64,000 nt of DNA from Neorhizobium huautlense (lineage in GTDB: Bacteria > Pseudomonadota > Alphaproteobacteria > Rhizobiales > Rhizobiaceae), in the NCBI RefSeq assembly GCF_002968575.1, contig NZ_PVBM01000004.1:62001-126000 (forward strand), read 5' to 3'. Of this stretch, positions 34,433-42,852 are shown in pieces; the stretch's first letter is position 1, and every line of letters starts with the position of its first letter. Below the pieces are notes generated by a model. That model ran no database searches and was not told the origin of the DNA. It saw only the letters and a program-made list of their open reading frames with translations. Made by a program: the position numbers and the translations under genes.

Positions 34433-35962
34433 TTGCAGTTTCACCATCTCGTTGCGCCCATCGTCGTGCTTCTGGCTCTTTGTTCGCCGGTTTCTGCACA
34501 ACAGCAGCCGAACGCGGACGAACCCCGCGAACCTAGCCACTCGACGGAACAAGGCGCCGCCGGCGGTATATTCGCTTTGATCCCGGCTGACGCAACGAAG
34601 GAACTCCTGTTCAAGGGGCGTTCCGGAGAGGTCCCATATACCGCAACGGCCGGTACGCTTGATCTCTTTAGTCAGGACGGCACCCGTTCCGCAAAGATCT
34701 TCTACACCGCCTATGTCGCCAAGAACGGCACCTCGGACCGCCCGCTCACCTTCGTGTTCAATGGCGGTCCCGGCGCGTCTTCCGCCTATCTCCATCTGGG
34801 TCTCGTCGGCCCGCGGATCCTCGAATTCGGTGAGACCGGCGACAACGGCACAACGCCCGCCCTCAAGGACAATCCGGAAAGCTGGCTTGCATTTACCGAT
34901 CTGGTGCTGATCGACCCAGTCGGTACCGGCTGGAGCCGCCCCGCCAGCGACGACGCCGCAAAAAGCTTTTACGGCGTTCGCCAAGACGCCGACAGTTTAG
35001 CCAAAGTCATTGCTCTCTATGTCCAGAAGAATAATAGGCTCGAAGCGCCGAAATACCTGCTGGGCGAAAGCTATGGAGGCTTCCGCGCCGCCAAGGTGGC
35101 TGTTTCGCTAAAGAACACACAAGGGATCCTAACCTCCGGCATCATCATGCTGTCGCCGATGATAGAAGGGCGCTTCCTCGCCAATTCGGACGACCCTTTG
35201 AGCGCAGCGCTGCAGCTTCCCTCGCTTGCGGCAGCCGAACTCGAACAGAAAAACGCCTTTACCCCGGACAGGCTGATCGAAGTCGAACGGTTTGCGATGC
35301 ATGACTATCTTGCTTCGCTCGCAGGCCCCTTTCCCATCGGGCCGGCTGCGGATTCCCTTTATAGCCGGGTTGCTGCGCTTACCGGCATTTCGAAGGAGGC
35401 CATTGCCCGCACACGCGGCTTCGTCGGTGACATCTATGCCAAGCAGATGGCAGGCGAAAGCCGGATCGTCAGCCCTTATGACGCATCTTACGCGGTACCT
35501 GATGCCTATCCTGAAGACGTCTACAGCCGTAATGACGATCCGATACTGGATGGTTATACGCGTGCCTACGGCTCTGCATTCGCCGCCTATGCGCGTAATG
35601 AACTGGGCTTCGCGAGCGACATGACCTACAATCTTCTGAACGAGGAGGTGAACCGCCGCTGGGAATGGAACGGGGGGCATAGGGGAGATAGCCGCACCCT
35701 TGCGAGCGCCTCAACGGATATTCGTGATTTGCTCTCGACTATTTCCACTTTCCGGTTGCTGGTCGCCCACGGTTACAGCGATGCCCTGACGCCTTACGGC
35801 GCCAGTCGCTATGTTATCGACCACCTGCCGCCAGCGCTCGCGGCTGGCAGGACGGAGCTTCAGCTGTATCGAGGCGGGCACATGTTCTACACCCGTCCCG
35901 ATTCCCGACACGGTTTCGCGACGAATGTAAGGGCCTTCTACGAGGCTAAACCGTCCAATTGA
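34433..35962 (+). CDS. S10-family serine carboxypeptidase-like protein
   Basis: A 509-residue secreted hydrolase with signal peptide (ends VSAQQQ). The S10 catalytic parts are visible: FNGGPGASS oxyanion segment (110-117), nucleophile Ser213 in GESYGG, Asp in HGYSDALTPY and His in GGHMFY near the end. Bacterial members of this group are periplasmic peptidases or esterases of unknown substrate. The TTG start at 34433 is supported by AGGAGG 8 bases upstream and by the signal peptide. Confidence 0.9.
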   Translation: MQFHHLVAPIVVLLALCSPVSAQQQPNADEPREPSHSTEQGAAGGIFALIPADATKELLFKGRSGEVPYTATAGTLDLFSQDGTRSAKIFYTAYVAKNGTSDRPLTFVFNGGPGASSAYLHLGLVGPRILEFGETGDNGTTPALKDNPESWLAFTDLVLIDPVGTGWSRPASDDAAKSFYGVRQDADSLAKVIALYVQKNNRLEAPKYLLGESYGGFRAAKVAVSLKNTQGILTSGIIMLSPMIEGRFLANSDDPLSAALQLPSLAAAELEQKNAFTPDRLIEVERFAMHDYLASLAGPFPIGPAADSLYSRVAALTGISKEAIARTRGFVGDIYAKQMAGESRIVSPYDASYAVPDAYPEDVYSRNDDPILDGYTRAYGSAFAAYARNELGFASDMTYNLLNEEVNRRWEWNGGHRGDSRTLASASTDIRDLLSTISTFRLLVAHGYSDALTPYGASRYVIDHLPPALAAGRTELQLYRGGHMFYTRPDSRHGFATNVRAFYEAKPSN

Positions 35963-35997
35963 AGATGCACTCAACCCAAAGGCGCGAGGAGGCCGGA

Positions 35998-36375
35998 ATG
36001 TCAGAGGCATTGGTGAATGTCAGATATATGGTCGATGATGTGGAAGCCTCGGTACGGTGGTACACGGAGAGTTTCGGGTTTACGCTGCTTTCCCTTCATC
36101 TGCCGGCCTTTGCCGATGTGAAGCTGGGTGCATTACGGCTCTTGCTCAGTGGCCGGACAAGTTCAGCGGGGCGGCCTATGCCGGACGGGGAATTGCCACG
36201 TCCCGGGGGCTGGAACCGCATTCATCTCGTCGTCGGCGATCTCGCCCAGGAGGTGGCGCGGCTTACTGCAGCCGGAGTCAACTTCCGCAACGACATCGTG
36301 ACGGGGCCGGGAGGCTCGCAGATTCTGGCGGTCGATCCCTCGGGAAATCTGGTCGAACTGTTTCAGCCCGCCTGA
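35998..36375 (+). CDS. VOC-superfamily (glyoxalase-like) protein
   Basis: A 125-residue protein with paired beta-alpha-beta-beta-beta modules: VNVRYMVDDVEASVRWYTESFGF at the N-terminus and HLVVGDLAQEVARLTAAG then DPSGNLVELFQPA at the end. The final Glu and His could bind a metal. Substrate unknown; the family covers glyoxalases, dioxygenases and resistance proteins. AGGAGG lies 7 bases before the ATG at 35998. It follows the S10 gene by 35 bases, probably in one transcript. Confidence 0.88.
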   Translation: MSEALVNVRYMVDDVEASVRWYTESFGFTLLSLHLPAFADVKLGALRLLLSGRTSSAGRPMPDGELPRPGGWNRIHLVVGDLAQEVARLTAAGVNFRNDIVTGPGGSQILAVDPSGNLVELFQPA

Positions 36376-36413
36376 CATCGATGTGGTCGAGAGTCGGCTT
36401 CTCGCCGAGGCTT

Positions 36414-36446
36414 AGGGACGTTCCTCCCGTCCCTTTCGGGAAGGGA
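36414..36446. terminator. hairpin pair between convergent VOC and pcaF genes
   Basis: Two overlapping stems lie in the 82-base gap: AGGGACG/CGTCCCT (36414-36434, 7-base loop) and TCCCTT/AAGGGA (36430-36446). No strong T tract follows on either strand, so a bidirectional terminator is only likely, not shown. Confidence 0.35.
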
Positions 36447-36457
36447 AATCCAAAAAA

Positions 36458-37663
36458 TCAGGCGCGCTCCAGCGCTATGGCAATCCCCTGCCCGACGCCA
36501 ATGCACATCGTGGCCAAGGCGTATCTGCCCTTGCGGATGGACAGTTCGAGCGCGGCCGTACCGGAAATGCGGGCGCCCGACATGCCGAGCGGATGACCAA
36601 GCGCAATCGCACCGCCATTGGGGTTGATATGCTCGGCATCCTCCGCAAGCCCAAGCTCACGCAGAACAGCAATTCCCTGGCTCGCGAAGGCCTCGTTCAA
36701 CTCTATGACGTCGAAACTTTTCGGTGTCAGCTTCAAGAGCGCGCAAAGCTTCTGCGTTGCAGGCGCCGGTCCGATCCCCATGACGCGCGGGGGAACGCCG
36801 GCGGTCGCACCGCCCATGATCCGCGCGATCGGCGTGAGGCCATATTTCCTGGCTGCGGCTTCCGAAGCGATAATCAGCGCTGCCGCCCCGTCATTGACGC
36901 CGGACGCATTGCCCGCAGTCACCGTGCCGCCCTCGATCTTGTTGACCGGTTTCAGTTTGGCGAGTGCCTCGATCGAGGTCGCACGCGGATGTTCGTCCTT
37001 GCCGACGACGACCGGCTCACCCCTTCGCTGCGGCACGGTGACCGGGGTAATTTCCTTGTCGAGCCGACCGTTTTCCTGAGCCGCTGCCGCCTTCGCCTGC
37101 GAGCGCACCGCAAATGCGTCCTGGTCCTCGCGGGAAACCTTGTAGTCGATCGCTACATTGTCGCCGGTCTCCGGCATGGAATCGACGCCGTACTGCTTCT
37201 TCATCAACGGGTTGACGAAGCGCCAGCCGATCGTCGTGTCGTAAATCTCGGCATTGCGGGAAAAGGCTGTCTCCGCCTTCGGCATCACGAAGGGGGCCCG
37301 GCTCATGCTTTCCACCCCGCCGGCGATCATCAACTCCGCCTCGCCCGCCTTGATAGCGCGGGCAGCAGTGATCACGGCATCCATGCCTGAGCCGCATAGC
37401 CTGTTCATCGTCGTCCCGGTCAACGAAACCGGCAGTCCGGCGAGCAGAACCGCCATCCGGGCGACATTGCGGTTGTCTTCACCCGCCTGATTAGCGCAGC
37501 CGTAAATCACGTCGCTGACAGCCTCCCAGTCGACCGACCTGTTGCGCTCCATCAGGCTCTTCAGTGGGATGGCGGCAAGATCGTCAGCACGGACGGAGGA
37601 AAGCGAGCCACCGAAGCGGCCAATGGGAGTGCGGATATAGTCGCAGATAAAGGCTTCAGTCAT
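36458..37663 (-). CDS. pcaF: 3-oxoadipyl-CoA thiolase
   Basis: A 401-residue thiolase. The acyl-accepting Cys90 (NRLCGSG), the GGAIALGHPLG His and the C-terminal CIGVGQG Cys are all present. With PcaI/PcaJ just upstream it is the last step of the beta-ketoadipate pathway, cleaving 3-oxoadipyl-CoA to succinyl-CoA and acetyl-CoA. It starts 9 bases after pcaJ; two adjacent ATGs (37666, 37663) are possible, and the second is better spaced from AGGAAGAG. Confidence 0.95.
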   Translation of the reverse strand: MTEAFICDYIRTPIGRFGGSLSSVRADDLAAIPLKSLMERNRSVDWEAVSDVIYGCANQAGEDNRNVARMAVLLAGLPVSLTGTTMNRLCGSGMDAVITAARAIKAGEAELMIAGGVESMSRAPFVMPKAETAFSRNAEIYDTTIGWRFVNPLMKKQYGVDSMPETGDNVAIDYKVSREDQDAFAVRSQAKAAAAQENGRLDKEITPVTVPQRRGEPVVVGKDEHPRATSIEALAKLKPVNKIEGGTVTAGNASGVNDGAAALIIASEAAARKYGLTPIARIMGGATAGVPPRVMGIGPAPATQKLCALLKLTPKSFDVIELNEAFASQGIAVLRELGLAEDAEHINPNGGAIALGHPLGMSGARISGTAALELSIRKGRYALATMCIGVGQGIAIALERA

Positions 37664-37672
37664 CATCTCTTC

Positions 37673-38377
37673 CTAGAGTTCAGGCACGACGAGATCGCCT
37701 ACAGGCCCCTCGATATGAAGCTGTGCGCCGGTCATTGCCTGCAATTCGTCCACGGTCATCCCGGCCAGCTTTTCGCGCAGGACGAAATGGCCTCCTACCA
37801 CGTCGACGACGGCATGGCTCGTATAGACACGGGTTATGCAGGCAACCCCGGTCAGGGGGAAGGTACATTTTTCGACCAGCTTCGGCTCACCGTTTTTTGT
37901 GACGTGTTCGGTGATCACCGACACCTGCTTTGCGCCATGGACAAGATCCATGGCCCCACCGACGGCTGGCACCCCCTTTGAACCGACCCGCCAATTGGCG
38001 AGGTCGCCGTTCTGAGCAACCTGAAGAGCGCCAAGAATTGCAATGTCGAGATGGCCGCCGCGCACCATGGCGAAACTATCGGCATGATGGAAGAAAGCCG
38101 CGCCAGGCTTCAGCGTTACCGCCTTTTTCCCGGCATTGATGAGGTCCCAGTCTTCCTGACCGGCGGCGGGCGCTTCGCCGAAATTCAGGATACCGTTCTC
38201 CGTATGGAAAACCGCCTGTCGGCCCGGCGGCTGGTAGCGGGCGACCATTTCCGGGAAACCTATCCCGAGATTAACATAGGCACCATCGGCAATATCCTGA
38301 GCTGCACGCCAAGCGATCTGGGCATTGGAAAGCTTGATATCTTCCCGGGTATTGATGGGGCGGGTATCGACGGTCAT
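37673..38377 (-). CDS. pcaJ: 3-oxoadipate CoA-transferase, subunit B
   Basis: A 234-residue class I CoA-transferase beta subunit. The catalytic Glu lies in HTENGILNFG, and NLGIGFPEMVARY matches the family start. With PcaI it moves CoA from succinyl-CoA to 3-oxoadipate. Its ATG overlaps the pcaI stop as ATGA; a longer upstream frame is only the shadow of pcaI. Confidence 0.94.
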   Translation of the reverse strand: MTVDTRPINTREDIKLSNAQIAWRAAQDIADGAYVNLGIGFPEMVARYQPPGRQAVFHTENGILNFGEAPAAGQEDWDLINAGKKAVTLKPGAAFFHHADSFAMVRGGHLDIAILGALQVAQNGDLANWRVGSKGVPAVGGAMDLVHGAKQVSVITEHVTKNGEPKLVEKCTFPLTGVACITRVYTSHAVVDVVGGHFVLREKLAGMTVDELQAMTGAQLHIEGPVGDLVVPEL

Positions 38378-39081
38378 AGGTAGGCCACTCCGGCTCGAAT
38401 GAGTTCTTCTTCCTGCTGGGGATTTTCCACCTCGACGACCCGATCCACGAAGATGCCGGGCGTGACCACATGCTCGGGATCGATTTCGCCAGCCTGCACT
38501 ATCTTCGAGACCTGTACGATCGTCTTGGCAGCCGCCATACACATCAGCGGATTGAAGTTGCGGGCGGCCTTGTTGTAGGTCAGGTTACCGTAACTGTCGC
38601 CGAAATGCGCCTTGACGATTGCGAAATCAGCCTTCAGCCAGCGCTCCTGTACGTAATGTCGACCGTCAAATTCGGCGATTACCTTGCCTTGCGCAAGCTC
38701 GGTCCCGTAAGCGGTCGGCGTATAGAAGGCCGGAATACCTGCGCCGCCGGCGCGAATACGTTCGGCGAGCGTACCTTGCGGCACCAGTTCGAGCTCGATC
38801 TCGCCGGCGAGATATTTGTCGGTGAAAGCGCGCGGATCGGACGATTTGGGAAACGAGCAGATCATCTTCCTGACCATGCCCGCGTCGATCATTGCCGCAA
38901 TGCCGATCCGCCCGTTGCCGGCATTGTTGTTGACCACGGTGAGGTTCTTCGGCCTCTTGTCAATCAAGGCGTGGATGAGCTCGATCGGCGCGCCGGAACC
39001 GCCGAAACCACCGATCATGACGGTCGCGCCGTCATGGATTTCGGAAACGGCTTCCGCCAGGCTCCCGACTGTTTTGTCCAT
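38374..39081 (-). CDS. pcaI: 3-oxoadipate CoA-transferase, subunit A
   Basis: A 235-residue alpha subunit with the CoA-binding VMIGGFGGSGAP motif (about residues 22-33) and NNAGNG. It is the first gene of pcaIJF, which completes protocatechuate breakdown; the ring-cleavage genes (pcaGHBDC) are not in this window. The ATG at 39081 follows a GGGAGAGAG run. Its promoter region carries the inverted repeat at 39151-39183. Confidence 0.94.
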   Translation of the reverse strand: MDKTVGSLAEAVSEIHDGATVMIGGFGGSGAPIELIHALIDKRPKNLTVVNNNAGNGRIGIAAMIDAGMVRKMICSFPKSSDPRAFTDKYLAGEIELELVPQGTLAERIRAGGAGIPAFYTPTAYGTELAQGKVIAEFDGRHYVQERWLKADFAIVKAHFGDSYGNLTYNKAARNFNPLMCMAAAKTIVQVSKIVQAGEIDPEHVVTPGIFVDRVVEVENPQQEEELIRAGVAYL

Positions 39082-39150
39082 CTTGGTCTCTCTCCCATGG
39101 ATCTGAGATGCCGTATTAAGGTCTGGGAGGAGCCAGAGGTCAACATGATT

Positions 39151-39183
39151 GTGCGATATTTGATATTTGTTCATATATCGCAC
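39151..39183. promoter_or_regulatory. candidate PcaR operator
   Basis: A perfect 9-bp inverted repeat, GTGCGATAT (39151-39159) and ATATCGCAC (39175-39183), separated by 15 bases, lies 70 bases before pcaI. The GTxCGAT/ATCGCAC half-sites resemble the PcaR recognition sequence described in Pseudomonas. A GATATTT direct repeat lies inside it. Confidence 0.6.
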
Positions 39184-39270
39184 ACATGTAATATACACTG
39201 GTCATTTGGCAATTTCCAGGTGTACCGCCTCGCCCGAATACCCGCGGGCAGGGCAGACAGACGCTCGCTG

Positions 39271-39555
39271 TCAACCGGTGATGAGGAATCCGCTCGGTCT
39301 CTCCGCGAGTTCAGTCCGCTGCGTCTCAATACGGGAGACTGAGGCCCCGGAAGGCCCGAGCCGGAAGCGTTCGATCATGGTCGAGATCGCACTGTCGGAT
39401 CCTGAAATCAAAGCGACTACAGACCCATCCGTTTCGTTGCGAACCCAGCCTGTCAGACCTAGCTTCATTGTTTCGTTGCGTGTCCAGACACGGTAACCGA
39501 CCCCTTGCACCATACCCGTTATCCGCACCAGGACCGCCTCATGATCATCAGGCAT
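39271..39555 (-). CDS. acyP: acylphosphatase
   Basis: A 94-residue enzyme with both acylphosphatase signatures: [15 protein letters not shown] (the Arg binds phosphate) and [11 protein letters not shown] (the Asn is catalytic). It hydrolyses acyl phosphates such as acetyl phosphate or carbamoyl phosphate. GGGAGG lies 5 bases before the ATG at 39555. It seems a single gene, unrelated to the pca genes around it. Confidence 0.94.
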   Translation of the reverse strand: MPDDHEAVLVRITGMVQGVGYRVWTRNETMKLGLTGWVRNETDGSVVALISGSDSAISTMIERFRLGPSGASVSRIETQRTELAERPSGFLITG

Positions 39556-39788
39556 AGCTGCCTCCCATTCGACAACGATTGTCAAAACGGAGGCTGGGCG
39601 GGCGGCAAGAAATATCGAACAACTATTGTAACCGCTTTTGCAGCCTCCTGACGCTGTCACTCTATAAAACGCCCGTAAAAAAGCTAGGTTACCTTGGCCG
39701 CAGCGACCTCGAAGTGCGTTGAAGTCGGCTTGAGACAGTCGGAAAATAATCGGCTAAATGGAAAAGGAGGCACGGCAGGGATTCAATT

Positions 39789-40544
39789 ATGCGGGAAACA
39801 GATTTCATCGGAGGCTTTGCGAAGGGCCTACGCGTGATCGAAGCTTTCGGGCAAACCCAGCCGCGTCTTTCGATCGCGGACGTTTCGAAGCTGACGGGGC
39901 TTGACCGTGCCACGGCGAGACGTTGTCTGCTGACGCTCTCCGAGCTCGGTTACGCAGACTACGACGGGAAGTTCTTTGCGTTGACGCCCAAGATCCTGAG
40001 GCTGGGGCATGCCTATCTGTCGGCAACCCCACTACCTCAAATCGTCCAGCCTTTTTTGGACAGGCTGGCCGAGGAAGTTCATCAGAGCGCATCGGCGAGC
40101 GTGCTGGACGGAACGGAAGTGGTCTATATCGCGCGTGCTTCCCAGCAGCGCGTCATGTCGATCAACCTGATGCCCGGCAGCCGTCTTCCGGCCTATTGCG
40201 CTTCAATGGGGCGGGTGTTGCTCGCGGCGCGTCCCGACGAGGAAGCGCGCCAGTTGCTCAACCGGACCACCCTCAAGGCCTTCACACCGCATACCAAGAC
40301 CGACCCCGATCAGTTGATGGAAGAGATCGCTCGGGTCAGGGCGCAGGGTTTTGCAGTGATCGACCAGGAATTGGAACTCGGCCTCTGCTCGATCGCAGTA
40401 CCGCTCGAGAACGATCGAGGGCGCGTCGTTGCCGCCCTGAACATCGGCGCTCCAGCGGCAAGCGTCGCAGCGACCGAAATGGCGGCGCGCTTCCTTGCTC
40501 CTCTGAAGAGCATTACCCGTTCTCTGCGCCCACTCTTGCACTGA
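39789..40544 (+). CDS. pcaR: IclR-family regulator, PcaR type
   Basis: A 251-residue IclR regulator: winged helix at 8-65 (LRVIEAFGQTQPRLSIADVSKLTGLDRATARR) and an effector domain ending in SIAVPLENDRGRVVAALNIG. The opening FIGGFAKGLRVIEAFG is typical of the PcaR/PcaU/PobR group that responds to beta-ketoadipate or aromatic acids. It lies 0.7 kb from pcaIJF on the opposite strand, with acyP between. AGGGA sits upstream of the ATG. Confidence 0.85.
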   Translation: MRETDFIGGFAKGLRVIEAFGQTQPRLSIADVSKLTGLDRATARRCLLTLSELGYADYDGKFFALTPKILRLGHAYLSATPLPQIVQPFLDRLAEEVHQSASASVLDGTEVVYIARASQQRVMSINLMPGSRLPAYCASMGRVLLAARPDEEARQLLNRTTLKAFTPHTKTDPDQLMEEIARVRAQGFAVIDQELELGLCSIAVPLENDRGRVVAALNIGAPAASVAATEMAARFLAPLKSITRSLRPLLH

Positions 40545-40558
40545 TCCATCACAATCGT

Positions 40559-40621
40559 GAATCGATCCGCCATGATCGATTCAATCAAGTCGTTGGACGG
40601 CTGAATCGCGAGTTGCGATTC
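40559..40621. repeat. two inverted repeats sharing GAATCG half-sites
   Basis: GAATCGATC-n6-GATCGATTC (40559-40582) is followed by GAATCGC-n5-GCGATTC (40603-40621), with centres about 41.5 bases, four helical turns, apart. They fill the gap between pcaR-like and the WGR gene. They could be paired operators or hairpins; no T tract follows, so a simple terminator is less likely. Confidence 0.6.
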
Positions 40622-40628
40622 TGCTCCC

Positions 40629-40883
40629 ATGACTGACGAACCACTGCTTCTCACCCGTTGCGATGCCTCTCGCAACATGTATCGCTTTTATGCACTGAAT
40701 GTGGATGCCGACCTCTTCCACGGTAGTGCCCTGACCCGTCACTGGGGCCGCATCGGCACCAAGGGGCGTTTTTGCATCCAGCTTTTCGGCTCCCGCCAGG
40801 AAGCAGAGCGTCAGCTCGCCCTTATTTTGCGCCAAAAACTACGCCGCGGCTACCAAGCGATGCCATCGAAGACAGGCATATAG
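40629..40883 (+). CDS. WGR-domain protein
   Basis: An 84-residue protein that is a single WGR domain: HWGRIGTKGRF at about 38-48, preceded by MYRFYALNVDADLF. WGR domains bind nucleic acid ends in PARPs and occur alone or fused to ligases in bacteria; stand-alone forms have no assigned function. No good ribosome binding site precedes the ATG, and the site falls at the edge of the hairpin at 40603-40621. Confidence 0.85.
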   Translation: MTDEPLLLTRCDASRNMYRFYALNVDADLFHGSALTRHWGRIGTKGRFCIQLFGSRQEAERQLALILRQKLRRGYQAMPSKTGI

Positions 40884-40933
40884 CGGATATCAGCACCGCT
40901 CAAAGCTTCGTGTATATTGTTCTATGCATACCG

Positions 40934-40961
40934 TTGACATTTTTCGGGCCGAGTATATAAA
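40934..40961 (+). promoter_or_regulatory. promoter of the gntR-TRAP-uxuA operon
   Basis: TTGACA (40934-40939) and TATAAA (40956-40961) are spaced by 16 bases, close to the sigma-70 consensus and the best promoter in the window. It reads toward the GntR gene at 41031 with a leader of about 60 bases. Confidence 0.7.
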
Positions 40962-40968
40962 ACAGAAG

Positions 40969-40991
40969 ACTGGTAAGGCCAGTTGACCAGT
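40969..40991. promoter_or_regulatory. candidate GntR operator
   Basis: ACTGGT (40969-40974) and ACCAGT (40986-40991) form an inverted repeat across the predicted transcript start, with a further CTGG-n5-CCAG repeat inside. TGGT/ACCA half-sites are typical for FadR-type GntR proteins, so binding here would block initiation. Confidence 0.55.
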
Positions 40992-41030
40992 GGCGCGCGG
41001 GAGGAGCTCGAGGGCCCAGGGAGGACCTGA

Positions 41031-41771
41031 ATGTTTTCGGTCATCGCACCGCGCCGCCTCTACAGGCAGGCCGCGGATCAAATGCGCACGCTTATCGAGC
41101 GGGGCCAATTTGCTGTCGGAGACCGGCTGCCTGCCGAGCGGGAGCTCGCGGAAATGTTGCGCGTTTCGCGTCCGACGGTCCGGGAAGCCCTGATTGTGCT
41201 CGAAGTGGAAGGCTTCGTAAACATCCGCATGGGTTCGGGCGTTTATGTCTGCCGCCGACAGGCGCCGCCCAACCCCATCCCGTCCGAAAATATCGAAGGC
41301 CCTTTCGAGTTGCTTAGGGCGCGTTCGATCGTTGAATGTGCTATCGCGGAAGAAGCAGCACGCGCAGCCCGGCCTGACCACATTGCCGCGCTCGATCAAA
41401 ACCTGCGTGCTATGTCGGATGCATTGGACGATCGGCCGACCGCTCTTGCCCTGGATCGCGGTTTCCATACGGCCGTGGCCTCCATCGTCTCGAACGCGAC
41501 GCTGGAGCGGTTCGTGGGTGAAATCCATGACATGCGGATGACGCCTTATTTTGAAAAGCTGGCAGGCTATTTCGAGAACCGGGACACATGGCATAGCGCG
41601 CTTGAAGAACACCGAGCGATCCGGAATGCGATCGCAGCCGGCGATCCCGAGGGTGCCCGCGCAGCCATGCGAAACCATCTTGAACTGTCGCAGCAGAGAT
41701 TGTCGCAGAGTTTTGCGGAGGAGCAGGACAGGACCTCGCCCGCCAAACGGGGGCCGGCTGCAGCGCGCTAA
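41031..41771 (+). CDS. GntR-family (FadR subgroup) regulator
   Basis: A 246-residue regulator with an N-terminal winged helix (LPAERELAEMLRVSRPTVREALIVLEVEGFV) and a C-terminal FCD ligand domain with His residues for a metal (FHTAV, HSALEEH, MRNHL). Being first in an operon for uronate-type sugars, it is probably an ExuR/UxuR-like repressor released by a sugar acid. AGGGAGG lies upstream of the ATG. The TRAP binding-protein gene starts 40 bases downstream. Confidence 0.92.
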   Translation: MFSVIAPRRLYRQAADQMRTLIERGQFAVGDRLPAERELAEMLRVSRPTVREALIVLEVEGFVNIRMGSGVYVCRRQAPPNPIPSENIEGPFELLRARSIVECAIAEEAARAARPDHIAALDQNLRAMSDALDDRPTALALDRGFHTAVASIVSNATLERFVGEIHDMRMTPYFEKLAGYFENRDTWHSALEEHRAIRNAIAAGDPEGARAAMRNHLELSQQRLSQSFAEEQDRTSPAKRGPAAAR

Positions 41772-41811
41772 CGTGACAACATCATTTGACTTCAACTGGG
41801 AGGATGAAAAA

Positions 41812-42786
41812 ATGAAGTTCAAACTAACCGCAATCCTAGGTGCCACCGCCGCCATTCTGGCGTCGGCCTTGACCGCACAGGCGCAGACGGTGCTGAAATG
41901 GGCACATGTCTACGAAACCTCGGAGCCTTTCCATACGGAATCCGTCTGGGCGGCCGCGGAGATCAACAAGCGAACCAACGGCCGCTACAAGATCGACGTC
42001 TTCCCGGCCTCGCAGCTGGGCAAGGAAGCCGATATCAACCAGGGCCTCAAGCTCGGAACGGTGGACATGATCATCTCCGGGTCGAGTTTTGCAGCCCGCG
42101 AATATCCGCCGATCGGCGTCACCTATTTCCCCTATATCTTCCGCGATCCCGCCCATCTGATCGCCTATACGAAGAGTGACGTCTTCAAGCGCCTTGCCGA
42201 GGGATACGAAAAGGCGTCCGGCAACCATATCACCGCGGTCACCTACTATGGGACGCGCCACACCACGTCTAACAAGCCGATTGCCAAATGCGCCGACATG
42301 AAGGGGCTGAAGATCCGCGTTCCGGATGTTCCGGCCTATCTCGCCATGCCGCGCGCCTGTGGCGCCAACACAACGCCGATCGCCTTCGCGGAAGTCTATC
42401 TCGCGCTTCAGAACGGTACGGTGGAAGCTCAGGAAAATCCGCTGACAACCATCGAGGCCAAGAAATTCTACGAGGTGCAGAAGAACATCGTTCTGACGGG
42501 CCACATCGTCGACCACCTCAATACGGTCGTTTCCAAGAGCAGGTGGGCGAGCCTTTCCGACGAAGACAAGAAGATCTTTTCCGAAGTCATGGCGGAGGCC
42601 GCTGAACGCGGCACCAAGATCATCGACGAACGCGAAAAGGCACTGGTCGCCAAGTTCAAGGGCATGGGCATTGCGGTTACCGAAGTCGACAAGGCGGACT
42701 TCGAAAAGACCGTAATGGAAAAGGCCAAGATGGAAGACTTCGGTTACAAGAAAGCCGATTGGGAGGCCATCCGCGCCATCAAATAA
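41812..42786 (+). CDS. TRAP transporter substrate-binding protein (DctP family)
   Basis: A 324-residue periplasmic protein: signal peptide to about residue 24 (TAQAQ), then a DctP fold with LKWAHVYETSEP, KIDVFPASQLGKE and KGLKIRVPDVP, whose Arg normally clamps the substrate carboxylate. TRAP binding proteins of this set take up hexuronates or aldonates, matching uxuA downstream. GGGAGG lies 9 bases before the ATG. A strong hairpin follows the stop. Confidence 0.92.
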   Translation: MKFKLTAILGATAAILASALTAQAQTVLKWAHVYETSEPFHTESVWAAAEINKRTNGRYKIDVFPASQLGKEADINQGLKLGTVDMIISGSSFAAREYPPIGVTYFPYIFRDPAHLIAYTKSDVFKRLAEGYEKASGNHITAVTYYGTRHTTSNKPIAKCADMKGLKIRVPDVPAYLAMPRACGANTTPIAFAEVYLALQNGTVEAQENPLTTIEAKKFYEVQKNIVLTGHIVDHLNTVVSKSRWASLSDEDKKIFSEVMAEAAERGTKIIDEREKALVAKFKGMGIAVTEVDKADFEKTVMEKAKMEDFGYKKADWEAIRAIK

Positions 42787-42797
42787 CAAGTGATGCC

Positions 42798-42829
42798 GCC
42801 GGCCTTGCGGATCGTAAGGCCGGCTTTTT
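42798..42829 (+). terminator. intrinsic terminator/attenuator between TRAP binding-protein and membrane genes
   Basis: A perfect 9-bp stem, GCCGGCCTT (42798-42806) and AAGGCCGGC (42816-42824), with a 9-base loop and five T immediately after. It lies inside the operon, so partial termination would give more binding protein than membrane subunits. Confidence 0.85.
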
Positions 42830-42852
42830 CCCGCCATCGCCGGAAGGCCATC

